From Fibrobacter sp. UWB2 (lineage in GTDB: Bacteria; Fibrobacterota; Fibrobacteria; Fibrobacterales; Fibrobacteraceae): a DNA stretch of 64,000 nucleotides. Below, piece by piece: positions 52,333 to 62,107 of this stretch. The stretch spans positions 620,001 to 684,000 of the forward strand of contig NZ_MWQK01000001.1 of NCBI RefSeq assembly GCF_002210425.1. Direction: 5' to 3'. The translations under genes were made by a program, and so were the position numbers. The stretch's first letter is position 1, and the number at the start of each line of letters is the position of its first letter. Under the pieces are notes generated by a model. That model was given only the letters and a program-made list of their open reading frames with translations. It did no database searches and was not told the origin of the DNA.

Positions 52333-53834
52333 TACGTCCAGAACAACCGCTAAATTTTCCGTACCCCTTTAACGAAAACTACGAACTATTGGGAACGCTC
52401 GGCAAAGGTGGAATGGGCTATGTCTACAAGGCTCTCGATAAAAGGCTAAACCGCGAAGTCGCCTTCAAGATTCTCGACTCGACCTCCGATGTCGAAGCTA
52501 TCAAGCGTTTCTATCTCGAAGCGCAGGCCATGAAGGAACTCGACCACCAGAACATTGTTCACGTGTTCGACTTTGGACAGCAAGGGAACCAGCTTTTTAT
52601 CTCGATGACTTACGTGCAAGGTATTTCACTTGCCGAAATTTTGCAGAACAAGAGCAAGCTTTCGTTCGAGGCGATTGAAGTCATCATCAAGCAAATTGCA
52701 CGCGGTCTCCTTTACGCGCACAGCAAGGGCATCGTCCACCGCGACGTGAAGCCCTCGAACATCATGCTCACGCGCGACAACCGCGTCTACATCATGGACT
52801 TTGGCATTTCGTACATCCAGGAGATGGAAAAGGAACGCCTCACCCGCACCGGCATGACGATGGGTACGCCCGAATACATGTCGCCCGAACAGTGCCACGG
52901 TGACGAAGTCACGCTCCAGTCCGACATTTACAGCATGGGCGTGATCCTTTACGAAATGACTTGCGGACGTTTGCCGTTCGAAGGCAGCCGCCCTGTAGAA
53001 ATTGCACTCAAGCACGTGCAGGAACCGCCTCCGGCTCCGGAACTTTTCCGCGAAGATATCCCGGATGGACTTTCGGCGCTAATCCTCAAGTGCCTCAAGA
53101 AAAAACTGAACGAACGCTTCCACGACATGCAGGAATTCTTGGACGAATGCGACCAGGTGTTTCCGCAGCACGACACACCGCACCAGAATTCGTCTCTCGG
53201 CCGCAAGACCGGGAGCCACCGCAACGTGCCCTCGATTGCAGAAGCCGCCAAGCGATTCAGCAGCAACATGACTCCGCACAAGCTCATGATTGTGGCGTTC
53301 TCGGTGCTGTTCCCGCTCATTGTGATTTTGCTCATGCTTCTCATGTTCACGCACAAGCCGCAGAACATGCTGCACGAAATCGAATGGAACGAAGTCATTG
53401 CAAACTACGAGACAAGAGCTATCGAACCCGAAATGAAAAAGGGATACCCGATTGCAAACTTGACCGATGGCGACCTTACGACTGCATGGCTCAACAAGAT
53501 GCCGCTCAAGCCGCTGAACCCCGTGCTCGCCATGTACTTCGACCAGAACACGCTCATCACGAACATCGGTATTGCTGTTGGATACCAGAAGTCCGTGGAT
53601 GACGCCTTCGGCGACCGCTTCCGCATTTTCAAGAAGCCGCGCACGCTCACCATCGAGACGAAGGACGGTTTCAAACAAAGGATTCACCTCGAGAATATCA
53701 AGGGGATGCAATACCCGAACATCCAAGCGGTAGAAACGACTGAACTCCGCTTCTACCTCGAAGACGTTCACCCCGCCGACAACGACGACTACGCTATCTC
53801 CGAGATTCGCCTGCTCGGGATTGAACTAGAATAA
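52329..53834 (+). CDS. Membrane Ser/Thr protein kinase with C-terminal discoidin-like sensor domain
   Basis: 501 residues. Hanks-type kinase: glycine loop GKGGMG (25-30), Lys48, HRDVKPSN (D139), DFG (157-159), GTPEYMSPEQ activation segment. A transmembrane helix lies at about 318-338 (LMIVAFSVLFPLIVILLMLLMF). The extracytoplasmic C-terminal 140 residues (ANLTDGDLTTAWLNK, IGIAVGYQ, TTELRFYLEDVHP, AISEIRLLGIE) have the shape of a discoidin/F5-8C-like, 'NADase-type glycan-binding' domain and may sense a sugar ligand. The catalytic residues are all present. Overlaps the FHA-ABC gene by four bases. Confidence 0.93.
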   Translation: MIRPEQPLNFPYPFNENYELLGTLGKGGMGYVYKALDKRLNREVAFKILDSTSDVEAIKRFYLEAQAMKELDHQNIVHVFDFGQQGNQLFISMTYVQGISLAEILQNKSKLSFEAIEVIIKQIARGLLYAHSKGIVHRDVKPSNIMLTRDNRVYIMDFGISYIQEMEKERLTRTGMTMGTPEYMSPEQCHGDEVTLQSDIYSMGVILYEMTCGRLPFEGSRPVEIALKHVQEPPPAPELFREDIPDGLSALILKCLKKKLNERFHDMQEFLDECDQVFPQHDTPHQNSSLGRKTGSHRNVPSIAEAAKRFSSNMTPHKLMIVAFSVLFPLIVILLMLLMFTHKPQNMLHEIEWNEVIANYETRAIEPEMKKGYPIANLTDGDLTTAWLNKMPLKPLNPVLAMYFDQNTLITNIGIAVGYQKSVDDAFGDRFRIFKKPRTLTIETKDGFKQRIHLENIKGMQYPNIQAVETTELRFYLEDVHPADNDDYAISEIRLLGIELE

Positions 53835-53863
53835 CATCGTCGTAATAAAAAAAAGGGGAGCGA

Positions 53864-54271
53864 ATGATTTCGAAGAAATCACAGAACAGGTCGAAGGGAA
53901 ATTTTATCGAGACTCAGGCGGTCGCGTTCCTGATGCGCGAAGGCTACCAAGTTGTAGCCCGCAATTATGCTTACCATGGCGGAGAGCTTGACATTGTCGC
54001 CCGCGATAACGGGACTCTCGTTTTTGTCGAAGTCAAGTCCGTCTGGAACAACCAAGAAGGGAACCCCGCCGCCCGCGTGAACGCTTTCAAGCAAAAGAAA
54101 ATTTGGCAAACCGCTTGCCACTTTTTGTCCACTCAAAAAGCAATCGCCCCCAAGGGCTTTGACACTCCGTGCCGTTTCGACGTGTTAAGCACCCGCGCCT
54201 ACCAGGAACCGCTCCAGTTTGCGCACTTCAAGAACGCATTCGAAGGCCGCGAAGTCATTCCCAATATTTAA
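53864..54271 (+). CDS. yraN: YraN/UPF0102 nuclease-fold protein
   Basis: 135 residues. GNFIETQAVAFLMREGYQVVARNYAYHGGELDIVARDNGTLVFVEVKSVW carries the restriction-endonuclease-like core (G-E-x-D...F-V-E-V-K) of the UPF0102/YraN family, thought to act on DNA in repair or recombination, with no settled function. Good GGGGAG ribosome-binding site. Probably transcribed with the kinase gene (29-base gap). Confidence 0.9.
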   Translation: MISKKSQNRSKGNFIETQAVAFLMREGYQVVARNYAYHGGELDIVARDNGTLVFVEVKSVWNNQEGNPAARVNAFKQKKIWQTACHFLSTQKAIAPKGFDTPCRFDVLSTRAYQEPLQFAHFKNAFEGREVIPNI

Positions 54272-54437
54272 TCCGGCGACAATTACACATAACATTTCGC
54301 ATTCTTTGTAAACACAGAGTTACAAAGCAACAGATAAAACGTTTCACTTCAGGAATCGTCTTAATTGGACTATCGTAATTTATCTAAATTGCATAAGTTG
54401 AGTACTCTTTTTAAAAACAATTTTGTTTTTTATAAAT

Positions 54438-57400
54438 ATGAATTTGAAAACAGTTAAAATATCTCGCTCTTGCCTTTGCGCCTCCCTGTTTGGGTTGTTT
54501 TTCCTTGTGTCCTGTGCCGGTAACACTCCCGACGTGAATACCGAGCCATCGCAAGAAGTTTCTGAATCCACAGATGCTTATTACGATGACGAATCCTCTG
54601 CGGATTACGTTACCGAAGAAGCGCCCGCCACTGTAGCAACTGGCGGAACTATCGAAACGAGCGGTTACACGTTTACCGCACCCGACAACGGATGGACAAT
54701 CATCGGTGGCGAAGACAACGCCCCCTACGAATTTTACAATCCGAAAACCGGTCGCCGCGCCGTCCTCGTCGAAGTGACTCTCCCCGAAGGCGAACCGCTC
54801 CGTCTTATGGACCGCGCCCAGATCGAAATGCAGTCGTTCGAATCGAGCGGCAAAAAAGCATCTCTCGCAGAGACTTACCCAGAAGAAGCATTCGGTACAA
54901 CTGGCGCATTCTTTGATATCGCCGGCAAGCGTTACGACACGCCATACGAAGCCGTCGGCTTAGTCACGAATGCAGGCAACCGAGTCTTCACGCTTACGTT
55001 AGCAGCAACAGACGCCCAGCTCCCTGCAGGCGCCCTCAAGCAAGAATGGAAAGACTTCTTTGCCACATTCAAATTAAAGGAAGTTGTCCAGGAAGCCGTT
55101 TCTGAGCTTTCCGAAGAACGCATCATGCAGTATTCCAGCGCAGACCTCGGCTACTCCTGGAACACGAGCGACACGCTTTGGCACAACTGGACAGGCGTTG
55201 CCCGCCAAAATGAAGATCCGGATTTGGTGCTCAGCAACAAGAAAGAAGATATTTCACTTTTCGTGTATGGCGCTATCGTCCCGAGCGAAGAAGTCAGCCA
55301 GCAAGACATGTTCAAGGTACTCCTCAGCCGCCTCGGACTTTCTATGAACGAACCGAGCTTTGAAGTCCAGCGCATTAAGGTCGGCGACCGCTACGCCCAG
55401 GAATTCACGCTCACCCACGTCGTCAACAAATTCGACTTCTATTATACAGGCCGATTCTATTACGATAACGGACGCGGCATCTTGATTGCCACCTGGACTC
55501 AGGGCATCAACAAGAAGAAATACGCCTCCGTGATGAAAAATGCGGTCAACGGCCTCAAGGTCGGTGCAATGCCGAAAATGGCAAGCGACGAAGAAGCCCG
55601 CAAAAAGCAGAACAAGTTCAACGCCGCCGTCATGAGCCAGGTCGGCATCCTCCGCTTGCTCGAAGACCAGCCGTTTGTCGCCCTCAGCTACTTTGAACGC
55701 GCCAACAAGATGGACCCGGAAGAACCGCTTTATCTCATCAACTGCGGTTTCGTTTACCAGATGAAGGAACTTTACGGCCCAGGCATCAGCTATTTCACAA
55801 GCCAGATGGATCTTGTCCGCAAGAACGGCAAGTTGCTCTCAATTCTCGGCGAAATGTACGAAGCCCTCTTCGACTACGGACACGCTCGTGAATGCGCCGA
55901 AGCAGCCCTCCGCTACACCCCGAACAATCCGGAATACGTCATCAACTTGAGCGATGCCCTCTGGGGCCTGGGACAGCGCCACCAGTCTCTCATCGTGGTG
56001 CAGCGCCTCTATGACACGCAGCCGAGCTCCCGTCTGGGAGTTTACCTCGCAAAAACCTACATGGGTCTTGACCAGTACGCCGAAGCCGTCGATATCTTGT
56101 ACGCTATCCGTGGCCGCTTTGGCATGAGCAAGGAACTCGGTGAAACCCTTATGGACGCACTCATGTTCCTCGGCCGTTACGAAGAAGCACGCGCCATCAG
56201 CGAAGAAACTCTCGCCAAGGCCAAGAACGATTATAAAGTCTGGACGATGCACGGCAAGATTTTGTTCTACAGCCGCAACTACCGCGATGCCGAAAAGGCA
56301 CTCACCAAGGCACTCGCCCTCCGCCCAGATAATGAAGACGCCAAAAGTTTCCTCTCCGCCACAAAGGCATACCTCGGCAAAGCAGACAACCGTACGCTAC
56401 AAAAGCCGATTACCCCGGTTGAAGACCGCACGGCAGACTTGAAGACGCTCCTCCGCCCGCAGGCAAAACAGAACGCCATCGATGGCGACTTCCCTGCCGT
56501 CATCCATTACCAGAAGGAAACCCTCAAGGCCGAAAAGAGCGCCAACTGGGTCCGCAGCGAAGAAATGCTCCTCGAAGTTTTGGACCAGCGCGGTGCAGCC
56601 ATTTATCGTGAATTCACGTTCGACTTTTTGCCGGGCTACGACCGCATTTTCTTGAACGCCCTCGAAGTCTACGATAGCAACTGGAAGCTCAAGCAAAAGG
56701 CAACGCTCAACGGCGCCTATATTACATACGCAACAGAAATTGGCGGCGGTAACGAAAGCCAGACAGCACACTTCCCGCTTTCGGAACTTGCTCCGGGTGA
56801 CTTTATCTACATGCAGTTCAGCCGCACGAACCTCGAAAACAAGGGCATGATTCCGTACACGAACTACGAAAGCAGCCGCGATGTACCGGTCGGAGAATCT
56901 GTCTTCCGCATTTACGCCGATACGACCCGCTTTGTCACTGAAGAATACGGTCCGCTCGAAAAGTCCCCGATCAAGGGCGGTATCGAATGGAAGATTGAAA
57001 ACCCGGTCATTGTCCGCAAGGAACTTTATATGCCGGTGTACCGCGACTTCGGTGCAGGTCTCATCCTCACAGGCAAGCAGGAATGGCGCGATGTCGGTGA
57101 TGACTACCAGAACCTCATCAGCCACCAGTTCAAGAAGGCCGTCAAGGTCCGCGAACAGGCTTTTGAAGTGCGCGGCAACAAGATTGGCGATGAAGCGGTC
57201 AAGGCTATTATCAACTTTGTCCGTCAGGACATCCGCTACCGCGACGTGCGATTCGGTGGCCACAGCCTGATTCCGCAAACCGCAGAAGTGACGCTCAAGG
57301 AACACCGCGGCGACTGCAAGGACATGGCACTCTTGCTCAAGGATATGCTCGAAGCGATTGGCGTCAAGAGCTACCTCACCGCTATCCACCTCACGGAAGA

Positions 57401-58238
57401 AGGTTTTTCGCACTTGCCGACCATCCAGCAGTTCAACCACATGATTCTCTACATCCCGAAGCAAGGGAAGATTAGCGAACGCTGGGTCGACGCCACCGAC
57501 AAGACGGGCAACGATCGCCCGGTACCGCTCGACATGGAAGGCAAGGTCGCCCTCGTGATTGACGGAGACCAGAGCCACGTGGTCACGACTCCGATTCTCG
57601 AAGACAACCAGGAACACCAAATTGCCATCCAGCACGATTTGTACATCGGCGTGAACGGCGAATGCGAATTCCGCGATTCCGTACAGCTCCAGGGCAAGTT
57701 CGCAAGCGCCATCCGCAACAAGTTCTTTGGCCGTGATGTCAAGGACCAGGAAAAGCTCTTGGAACAGTTCCTCGCCGCAGGCGTGCCGGACGTGAGCATC
57801 GGCAACATCCGCATCGAGAATCTCGACCAGTTCAACAAGCCGCTCATCATCGTGAACACTTACGCCTCGAAGGGTTACTTTGGTCAGGGCGGTTCCGAGC
57901 TCAAGGGAAGATTCCCGAACGTCTGGGAACGTAGCCTCTTCAAGCTCCCGAAGGTCGCGAAGCGCCACCACCCCATCCGCATGCCGCACGAAACGCAGTT
58001 CAGCTTCAAGTTGAACATCAAGACGGCTAGCGGCCACACGGTAACGCTCACCGAAGCAAAGCCGCTTAACCGCGCCCCGGATTACGTGAGCTTCGAAAAG
58101 CAGCCGAAGTCCAAGACTTCTAGCGGCATCAAGTGGACCACGTTTGCACTCTACGCCGATCCGAGCGAATACGACAAGATCCGCGAAGAATGGAACTACC
58201 TCTTGAGCGAAACGAGCCCGATGATCACGGTGAAGTAG
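54438..58238 (+). CDS. Large TPR / DUF3857 / transglutaminase-like lipoprotein
   Basis: About 1,266 residues. Lipobox FFLVSC near residue 30, then an acidic linker. N-terminal region (about 60-370) contains two similar alpha/beta domains. Residues about 390-640 carry TPR repeats (LLEDQPFVALSYFERANKMDPEEPLYL, YVINLSDALWGLGQRHQSL, LAKTYMGLDQYAEAVDIL, YRDAEKALTKALALRPDNEDA). The rest is a DUF3857 region followed by a transglutaminase-like fold: RGDCKDMALLLKDML (catalytic Cys), FNHMILYI (His), WVDATDK (Asp). The triad is intact. ATG at 54438 is chosen over an upstream TTG because it starts the signal peptide. Confidence 0.88.
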   Translation: MNLKTVKISRSCLCASLFGLFFLVSCAGNTPDVNTEPSQEVSESTDAYYDDESSADYVTEEAPATVATGGTIETSGYTFTAPDNGWTIIGGEDNAPYEFYNPKTGRRAVLVEVTLPEGEPLRLMDRAQIEMQSFESSGKKASLAETYPEEAFGTTGAFFDIAGKRYDTPYEAVGLVTNAGNRVFTLTLAATDAQLPAGALKQEWKDFFATFKLKEVVQEAVSELSEERIMQYSSADLGYSWNTSDTLWHNWTGVARQNEDPDLVLSNKKEDISLFVYGAIVPSEEVSQQDMFKVLLSRLGLSMNEPSFEVQRIKVGDRYAQEFTLTHVVNKFDFYYTGRFYYDNGRGILIATWTQGINKKKYASVMKNAVNGLKVGAMPKMASDEEARKKQNKFNAAVMSQVGILRLLEDQPFVALSYFERANKMDPEEPLYLINCGFVYQMKELYGPGISYFTSQMDLVRKNGKLLSILGEMYEALFDYGHARECAEAALRYTPNNPEYVINLSDALWGLGQRHQSLIVVQRLYDTQPSSRLGVYLAKTYMGLDQYAEAVDILYAIRGRFGMSKELGETLMDALMFLGRYEEARAISEETLAKAKNDYKVWTMHGKILFYSRNYRDAEKALTKALALRPDNEDAKSFLSATKAYLGKADNRTLQKPITPVEDRTADLKTLLRPQAKQNAIDGDFPAVIHYQKETLKAEKSANWVRSEEMLLEVLDQRGAAIYREFTFDFLPGYDRIFLNALEVYDSNWKLKQKATLNGAYITYATEIGGGNESQTAHFPLSELAPGDFIYMQFSRTNLENKGMIPYTNYESSRDVPVGESVFRIYADTTRFVTEEYGPLEKSPIKGGIEWKIENPVIVRKELYMPVYRDFGAGLILTGKQEWRDVGDDYQNLISHQFKKAVKVREQAFEVRGNKIGDEAVKAIINFVRQDIRYRDVRFGGHSLIPQTAEVTLKEHRGDCKDMALLLKDMLEAIGVKSYLTAIHLTEEGFSHLPTIQQFNHMILYIPKQGKISERWVDATDKTGNDRPVPLDMEGKVALVIDGDQSHVVTTPILEDNQEHQIAIQHDLYIGVNGECEFRDSVQLQGKFASAIRNKFFGRDVKDQEKLLEQFLAAGVPDVSIGNIRIENLDQFNKPLIIVNTYASKGYFGQGGSELKGRFPNVWERSLFKLPKVAKRHHPIRMPHETQFSFKLNIKTASGHTVTLTEAKPLNRAPDYVSFEKQPKSKTSSGIKWTTFALYADPSEYDKIREEWNYLLSETSPMITVK

Positions 58239-58246
58239 GAGATACA

Positions 58247-58897
58247 ATGCGCTCATTAATACTCTCCGACATTCATGGTTCTGCTTTGGCGGCAAGGCAG
58301 GCGCTCACGTTCTTTGAAAAGTTCAACTGCGACAAAATTTTCTTGCTGGGAGACACGCTCTATCACGGCCCGCGAAACCCGCTCCCGGCAGGGCACGGCC
58401 CCATGCAAGTCGTCGAAGCGCTAGCCCCGTACAAAGACCGCATTGTCGCCGTCCGCGGCAACTGCGATGCCGATGTCGACTTGATGATGCTCGACTTCCC
58501 TATCGAAAACGAATACAAGGTTGTCGCAGATTGCGGGTTCAACTTGTTCATGAGCCATGGGCACATTTTTATGCCGGAATGTTTCCCGAAAGATGCGCTA
58601 AACGCCATCGAATCTACGGGGGCGTCGCAATCCTCAGCGCAGTCTCAAGCAAGCGCTCCGCAAAAGCCGCAAATCGACGTTTACCTGTACGGTCACACGC
58701 ACATCTGGAAACTCGAAAAGAACTTCCGCGATGTGCTTCTCGTGAATCCGGGTTCCACGAGCCTCCCGAAAGGCGGTAACCCGCCGACATTCGGATTCTA
58801 CGAGAGCACGCCCGCAACTGCAAGCGAGCCCGCGCATGCCAAATTCAGTATCCACACGCTAGAAGATGGCACGGAAATTGCAACAGTCACTATATAA
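58247..58897 (+). CDS. yfcE: YfcE-like metallophosphodiesterase
   Basis: 216 residues. Calcineurin-like metal motifs: LSDIHGS, LLGDTLYHGPRNPLP, VRGNCDADVD, SHGHIF and YGHTHIWK. These match the YfcE family, which hydrolyses phosphodiester model substrates and whose natural substrate is unknown. A Gln/Ser/Ala-rich insertion of about 20 residues (SQSSAQSQASAPQKPQ) precedes the YGHTH motif. Start has AGGAGA 6 bases upstream. It follows the transglutaminase gene by 8 bases. Confidence 0.92.
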   Translation: MRSLILSDIHGSALAARQALTFFEKFNCDKIFLLGDTLYHGPRNPLPAGHGPMQVVEALAPYKDRIVAVRGNCDADVDLMMLDFPIENEYKVVADCGFNLFMSHGHIFMPECFPKDALNAIESTGASQSSAQSQASAPQKPQIDVYLYGHTHIWKLEKNFRDVLLVNPGSTSLPKGGNPPTFGFYESTPATASEPAHAKFSIHTLEDGTEIATVTI

Positions 58898-58908
58898 CAA
58901 TACGAGAT

Positions 58909-58994
58909 GGAGATGCCCTCCCCATACGCGGATCATGCTCACATAAGTGCTAAAGCACTAAGTGATCAAAGAGCTCGGAGGCGGGCATGACAAT
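58909..58994 (+). repeat. Long palindromic element, 85-bp subfamily (copy 2)
   Basis: Begins GGAGATGCCC, ends GGGCATGACAATT. The middle matches the copy at 21788 at nearly every base over the GCGGATCATGCTCAC and AAGTGCTAAAGCACTAAGTG stretches. GTGATCA replaces GTGAGCA, weakening the inner stem. Confidence 0.75.
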
Positions 58995-59025
58995 TCACCT
59001 GCTATTTTTTTCTTACATTTGAGCC

Positions 59026-60273
59026 ATGGTTTTAAACGTAATCTGGCTCGTGTTTTTCTTCGGTGCATTTATCGCATGCATCGTCCAATGGCTTGCTTTC
59101 GGCGATACCGGCATTTTTAACAAGGCAATTCTTGGCGCTTTCGACATGTCCAAAACGGCATTCGAAATCGCCCTCGGCCTCACAGGCATTTTGAGCCTGT
59201 GGCTCGGCATCTTGAAAATCGGAGAAAAGGCAGGCGCCATCCAGATTTTGGCAAAAATCGTGCAGCCGCTGTTCTCGAGACTCTTCCCTGAAATTCCAAA
59301 GGGCCATCCGGTCGTGGGCACCATGCTCATGAACATCAGCGCAAACATGCTCGGTCTCGACAATGCGGCAACCCCGATGGGCCTCAAGGCCATGAAGCAG
59401 CTCCAAGACCTGAATCCGAACGACGACAAGACAGTCGCAAGCGATTCGCAAATTATGTTCCTCGTTTTAAACGCAAGCGGACTTACGCTAATTCCTGTTA
59501 GCATAATGACTTACCGCGCACAGCTCGGCGCCGCAAACCCGAGCGACGTGTTCCTCCCGCTCCTCCTCTCGACGTTTTTCAGCACCATCGCAGGCATCTT
59601 TGCACTCAGCTTTTTCCAGAAAATCAAGCTCAAGGACCCTGTAACCGTCATGTGGCTCGGCGGCATCAGCGCCTGCGTTATCGCCGTGATGTTCTACTTT
59701 AGCCACCTCACTGCCGAAGCTCTCGGCACCACAAGCCTTTTCATCAGTGGTCTTGTGCTGTTCGGTGTCATCGTTGCATTCCTTGGCCTCGCCTGCTATA
59801 AGAAAGTCCAGGCATACGAAGCATTTGTAGAGGGCGCCAAGGAAGGTTTCAACACCGCTGTGATGATTATCCCGAACCTCGTCGCAATTCTCGTGGGTGT
59901 CGCCGTGTTCCGCGCAAGCGGAGCCATGGACTTAGTGATGAACGGCATCTCAGCTTTGCTCGGCCTTATCGGCGTCGGAAACGACGTCGTCCCTGCACTC
60001 CCCACCGCCCTTATGAAGCCCCTTAGCGGTAGCGGTGCACGCGGCATGATGATCGACGCCATGAAGAATCTTGGCCCGGATAGCTTTGCAGGCCGCCTCA
60101 GTTGCATGTTCCAAGGAGCAGCCGACACGACGTTCTACATCATCGCCGTATATTTCGGCTCCGTGGGCGTCAAAAAGACCCGCCACGCCGTCACCTGCGC
60201 CCTCATTGCAGACGCCGTTGGCGTTATCGCAGCCATCATCATCGCCTACATTTTCTTCCCACCTATCCACTAG
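59026..60273 (+). CDS. SpmA/SpmB-type nucleoside-recognition (Gate) membrane protein, fused
   Basis: 415 residues with about ten membrane helices in two halves. The N-terminal half includes NISANMLGLDNAATPMGLKAMKQLQDLN (SpmA-like Gate motif), and the second half contains PLSGSGARGMMIDAMKNLGPDSFAGRLSCMFQGAADTTFYIIAVYFGSVG (SpmB-like motif). In Gram-positive bacteria these are separate spore-maturation proteins; the fused form is common in non-sporulating Gram-negatives. The transported compound is unknown. No good ribosome-binding site. Confidence 0.88.
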   Translation: MVLNVIWLVFFFGAFIACIVQWLAFGDTGIFNKAILGAFDMSKTAFEIALGLTGILSLWLGILKIGEKAGAIQILAKIVQPLFSRLFPEIPKGHPVVGTMLMNISANMLGLDNAATPMGLKAMKQLQDLNPNDDKTVASDSQIMFLVLNASGLTLIPVSIMTYRAQLGAANPSDVFLPLLLSTFFSTIAGIFALSFFQKIKLKDPVTVMWLGGISACVIAVMFYFSHLTAEALGTTSLFISGLVLFGVIVAFLGLACYKKVQAYEAFVEGAKEGFNTAVMIIPNLVAILVGVAVFRASGAMDLVMNGISALLGLIGVGNDVVPALPTALMKPLSGSGARGMMIDAMKNLGPDSFAGRLSCMFQGAADTTFYIIAVYFGSVGVKKTRHAVTCALIADAVGVIAAIIIAYIFFPPIH

Positions 60274-60384
60274 TATTGTGATGATACACACGCGTTCTAA
60301 GATGGAATAAAAATATTGTGTTATATTAAATATTTTTTAACCTTTCTAAAAATTTTTATTTACATTTAGAACGCTAATTTGGTG

Positions 60385-60390
60385 TATAAT
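60385..60390 (+). promoter_or_regulatory. Possible -10 box of the EAL-domain gene
   Basis: A perfect TATAAT 23 bases before the ATG, preceded by GGTG but without a well-placed -35 hexamer (TTTACA lies 20 bases upstream). A short leader with AAGGGG then follows. Partial support only. Confidence 0.35.
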
Positions 60391-60412
60391 GTGTGGACTT
60401 TAAGGGGTGAAA

Positions 60413-62107
60413 ATGGACTACGTCATTTTCAGTAGTGTTTATAAAGACTTTAGGGATGCGATTTTAGATAATATTCCTGATATGACAGCGATGAGCAAAC
60501 GAGTCAGCGCTGCCATTCCTCCTATATGTAATATTTTAAACATTGGCTTTATAAAAATTAAACTTATTGCCCCTAGTTCCATCATTGCGCGTAACGGTCT
60601 AAACCAAGAACAAGTCATGTACGAAGACCCGAACGGTTTTGAGTCAATGCCGATTATCCAAACCTACAGAACAGGCGAAAACGGCATGGCCACCATCGAA
60701 ATCCGCGCCAAAAAGAGCCACAAGTTTACACCCCCTGAACTGCAAGCCGCAAAACTCATCAGCGATGACATATTCATCATTCTCGGACGTTCCCGCCTGA
60801 TGAGCGCAATCCACTACGCAAGCCAAACCGATACAATGACAGGCGCACCGAACACGGCACAACTAGTCCATCACAGTATCGAACTCAAGGCCAAAAACAA
60901 GCTGCAGAACTTCAGCGGGCTTTTCCTGAACCTCAAAAACTACAAGTACATCAACCAGTCCAAATCCCCCGCTATCGGCGACATGGGAATTACCTGCTTT
61001 ACACGTTCCGTCATGGCTATGTGTCACGATGACGAAATGATAGCAAGACTTGGCGGCGACAACTTCTTTGTGCTTGTGAAAAAGGAAAACAGGGACATAT
61101 TCGTCAAGGCGCTCTCCTCCATGAACGTCTCCGTGACCGTTCCACACGGCCCGACCATCCCGCTGACCATCCAAAGCCGCATCGGTGTCTACGACATCCA
61201 GCCGCAAGATTCGATGAACGAGATTATGCACTGCAGCTCGGTCGCCCTGAACGAATCTAGACTCCATCCGGGCAACGACATCGTCTATTTCACCAAGAAG
61301 ATGCTCGAAGACGCCTATCACGAAAAAGAGATTTCTTCCCTTTTCCGCGAAGCATTGCGCCGCAAGGAATTTATCGTCTACTACCAGCCCAAGGTCTCCG
61401 TCAAGGACCAGAAACTTTGTGGCTGCGAAGCCCTCGTGCGCTGGAACCGCAATGGACAGGTCATCCCGCCAAGCGAATTTTTGCCCATTCTCGAAAAAGA
61501 AGCCTCCATTTGCCTTCTCGATTTTTACGTATTCCGCAAGGTCTGCGAAGATATCCGTAATTGGCTGGACGCAGGTATTGAACCGGTCCGCGTGTCCTCC
61601 AACTTTTCAAGGCACCACCTCGGCAACCCGCATTTGACTGAAGATATCCTTGCCATCATGAAGGAATACAATATCGATAGCAAGTTTATCGAAATTGAGC
61701 TCACGGAATCCTCCAATTTTGAAGACAAAATCGCCATGCAGAAGTTCGTGAACGGACTCCGCCAACATGGTATTTCCGTCTCTATCGATGACTTTGGTAC
61801 AGGCTACTCCACTTTCGCCGCCATCAAAGACTTGAATGTCAACGTCATCAAGCTCGACAAGTCGCTCCTCGACCACATCGGTGACGAAAAGTACCACGAT
61901 GAAGTTGTCATCAAGAACATGGTGAACATGATCAACGAGCTCCATCTCGAAGTCGTGGCAGAAGGTGTCGAAAACACTAAGCAGCTCGACTTCTTGCAGA
62001 ACGCCAAGTGCTCGATTATTCAGGGATTCCTATTCGACAAGCCGCTGACTAAGGAAGATTTCGAAAAGCGACTTTCGAACGAAGTCACTTATACGCACAT
62101 CTCTTAA
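60413..62107 (+). CDS. Cyclic-di-GMP phosphodiesterase (EAL) with degenerate GGDEF and N-terminal sensor domain
   Basis: 564 residues. The first 150 residues have a GAF-like character (MATIEIRAKKSHKFTPPELQAAKLISDDIFIIL). A GGDEF domain (about 150-300) has RLGGDNFFVLV in place of GGDEF, so no cyclase activity is expected. The EAL domain (about 310-560) is intact: CEALVRW, ELTESSNF, DDFGTGYSTF, LDKSLL, EGVENTKQLDFL, QGFLFDKPL. It should hydrolyse c-di-GMP. The ATG at 60413 has AAGGGG at good spacing; an upstream GTG two codons earlier is weaker. No membrane helix, so cytosolic. Confidence 0.93.
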   Translation: MDYVIFSSVYKDFRDAILDNIPDMTAMSKRVSAAIPPICNILNIGFIKIKLIAPSSIIARNGLNQEQVMYEDPNGFESMPIIQTYRTGENGMATIEIRAKKSHKFTPPELQAAKLISDDIFIILGRSRLMSAIHYASQTDTMTGAPNTAQLVHHSIELKAKNKLQNFSGLFLNLKNYKYINQSKSPAIGDMGITCFTRSVMAMCHDDEMIARLGGDNFFVLVKKENRDIFVKALSSMNVSVTVPHGPTIPLTIQSRIGVYDIQPQDSMNEIMHCSSVALNESRLHPGNDIVYFTKKMLEDAYHEKEISSLFREALRRKEFIVYYQPKVSVKDQKLCGCEALVRWNRNGQVIPPSEFLPILEKEASICLLDFYVFRKVCEDIRNWLDAGIEPVRVSSNFSRHHLGNPHLTEDILAIMKEYNIDSKFIEIELTESSNFEDKIAMQKFVNGLRQHGISVSIDDFGTGYSTFAAIKDLNVNVIKLDKSLLDHIGDEKYHDEVVIKNMVNMINELHLEVVAEGVENTKQLDFLQNAKCSIIQGFLFDKPLTKEDFEKRLSNEVTYTHIS

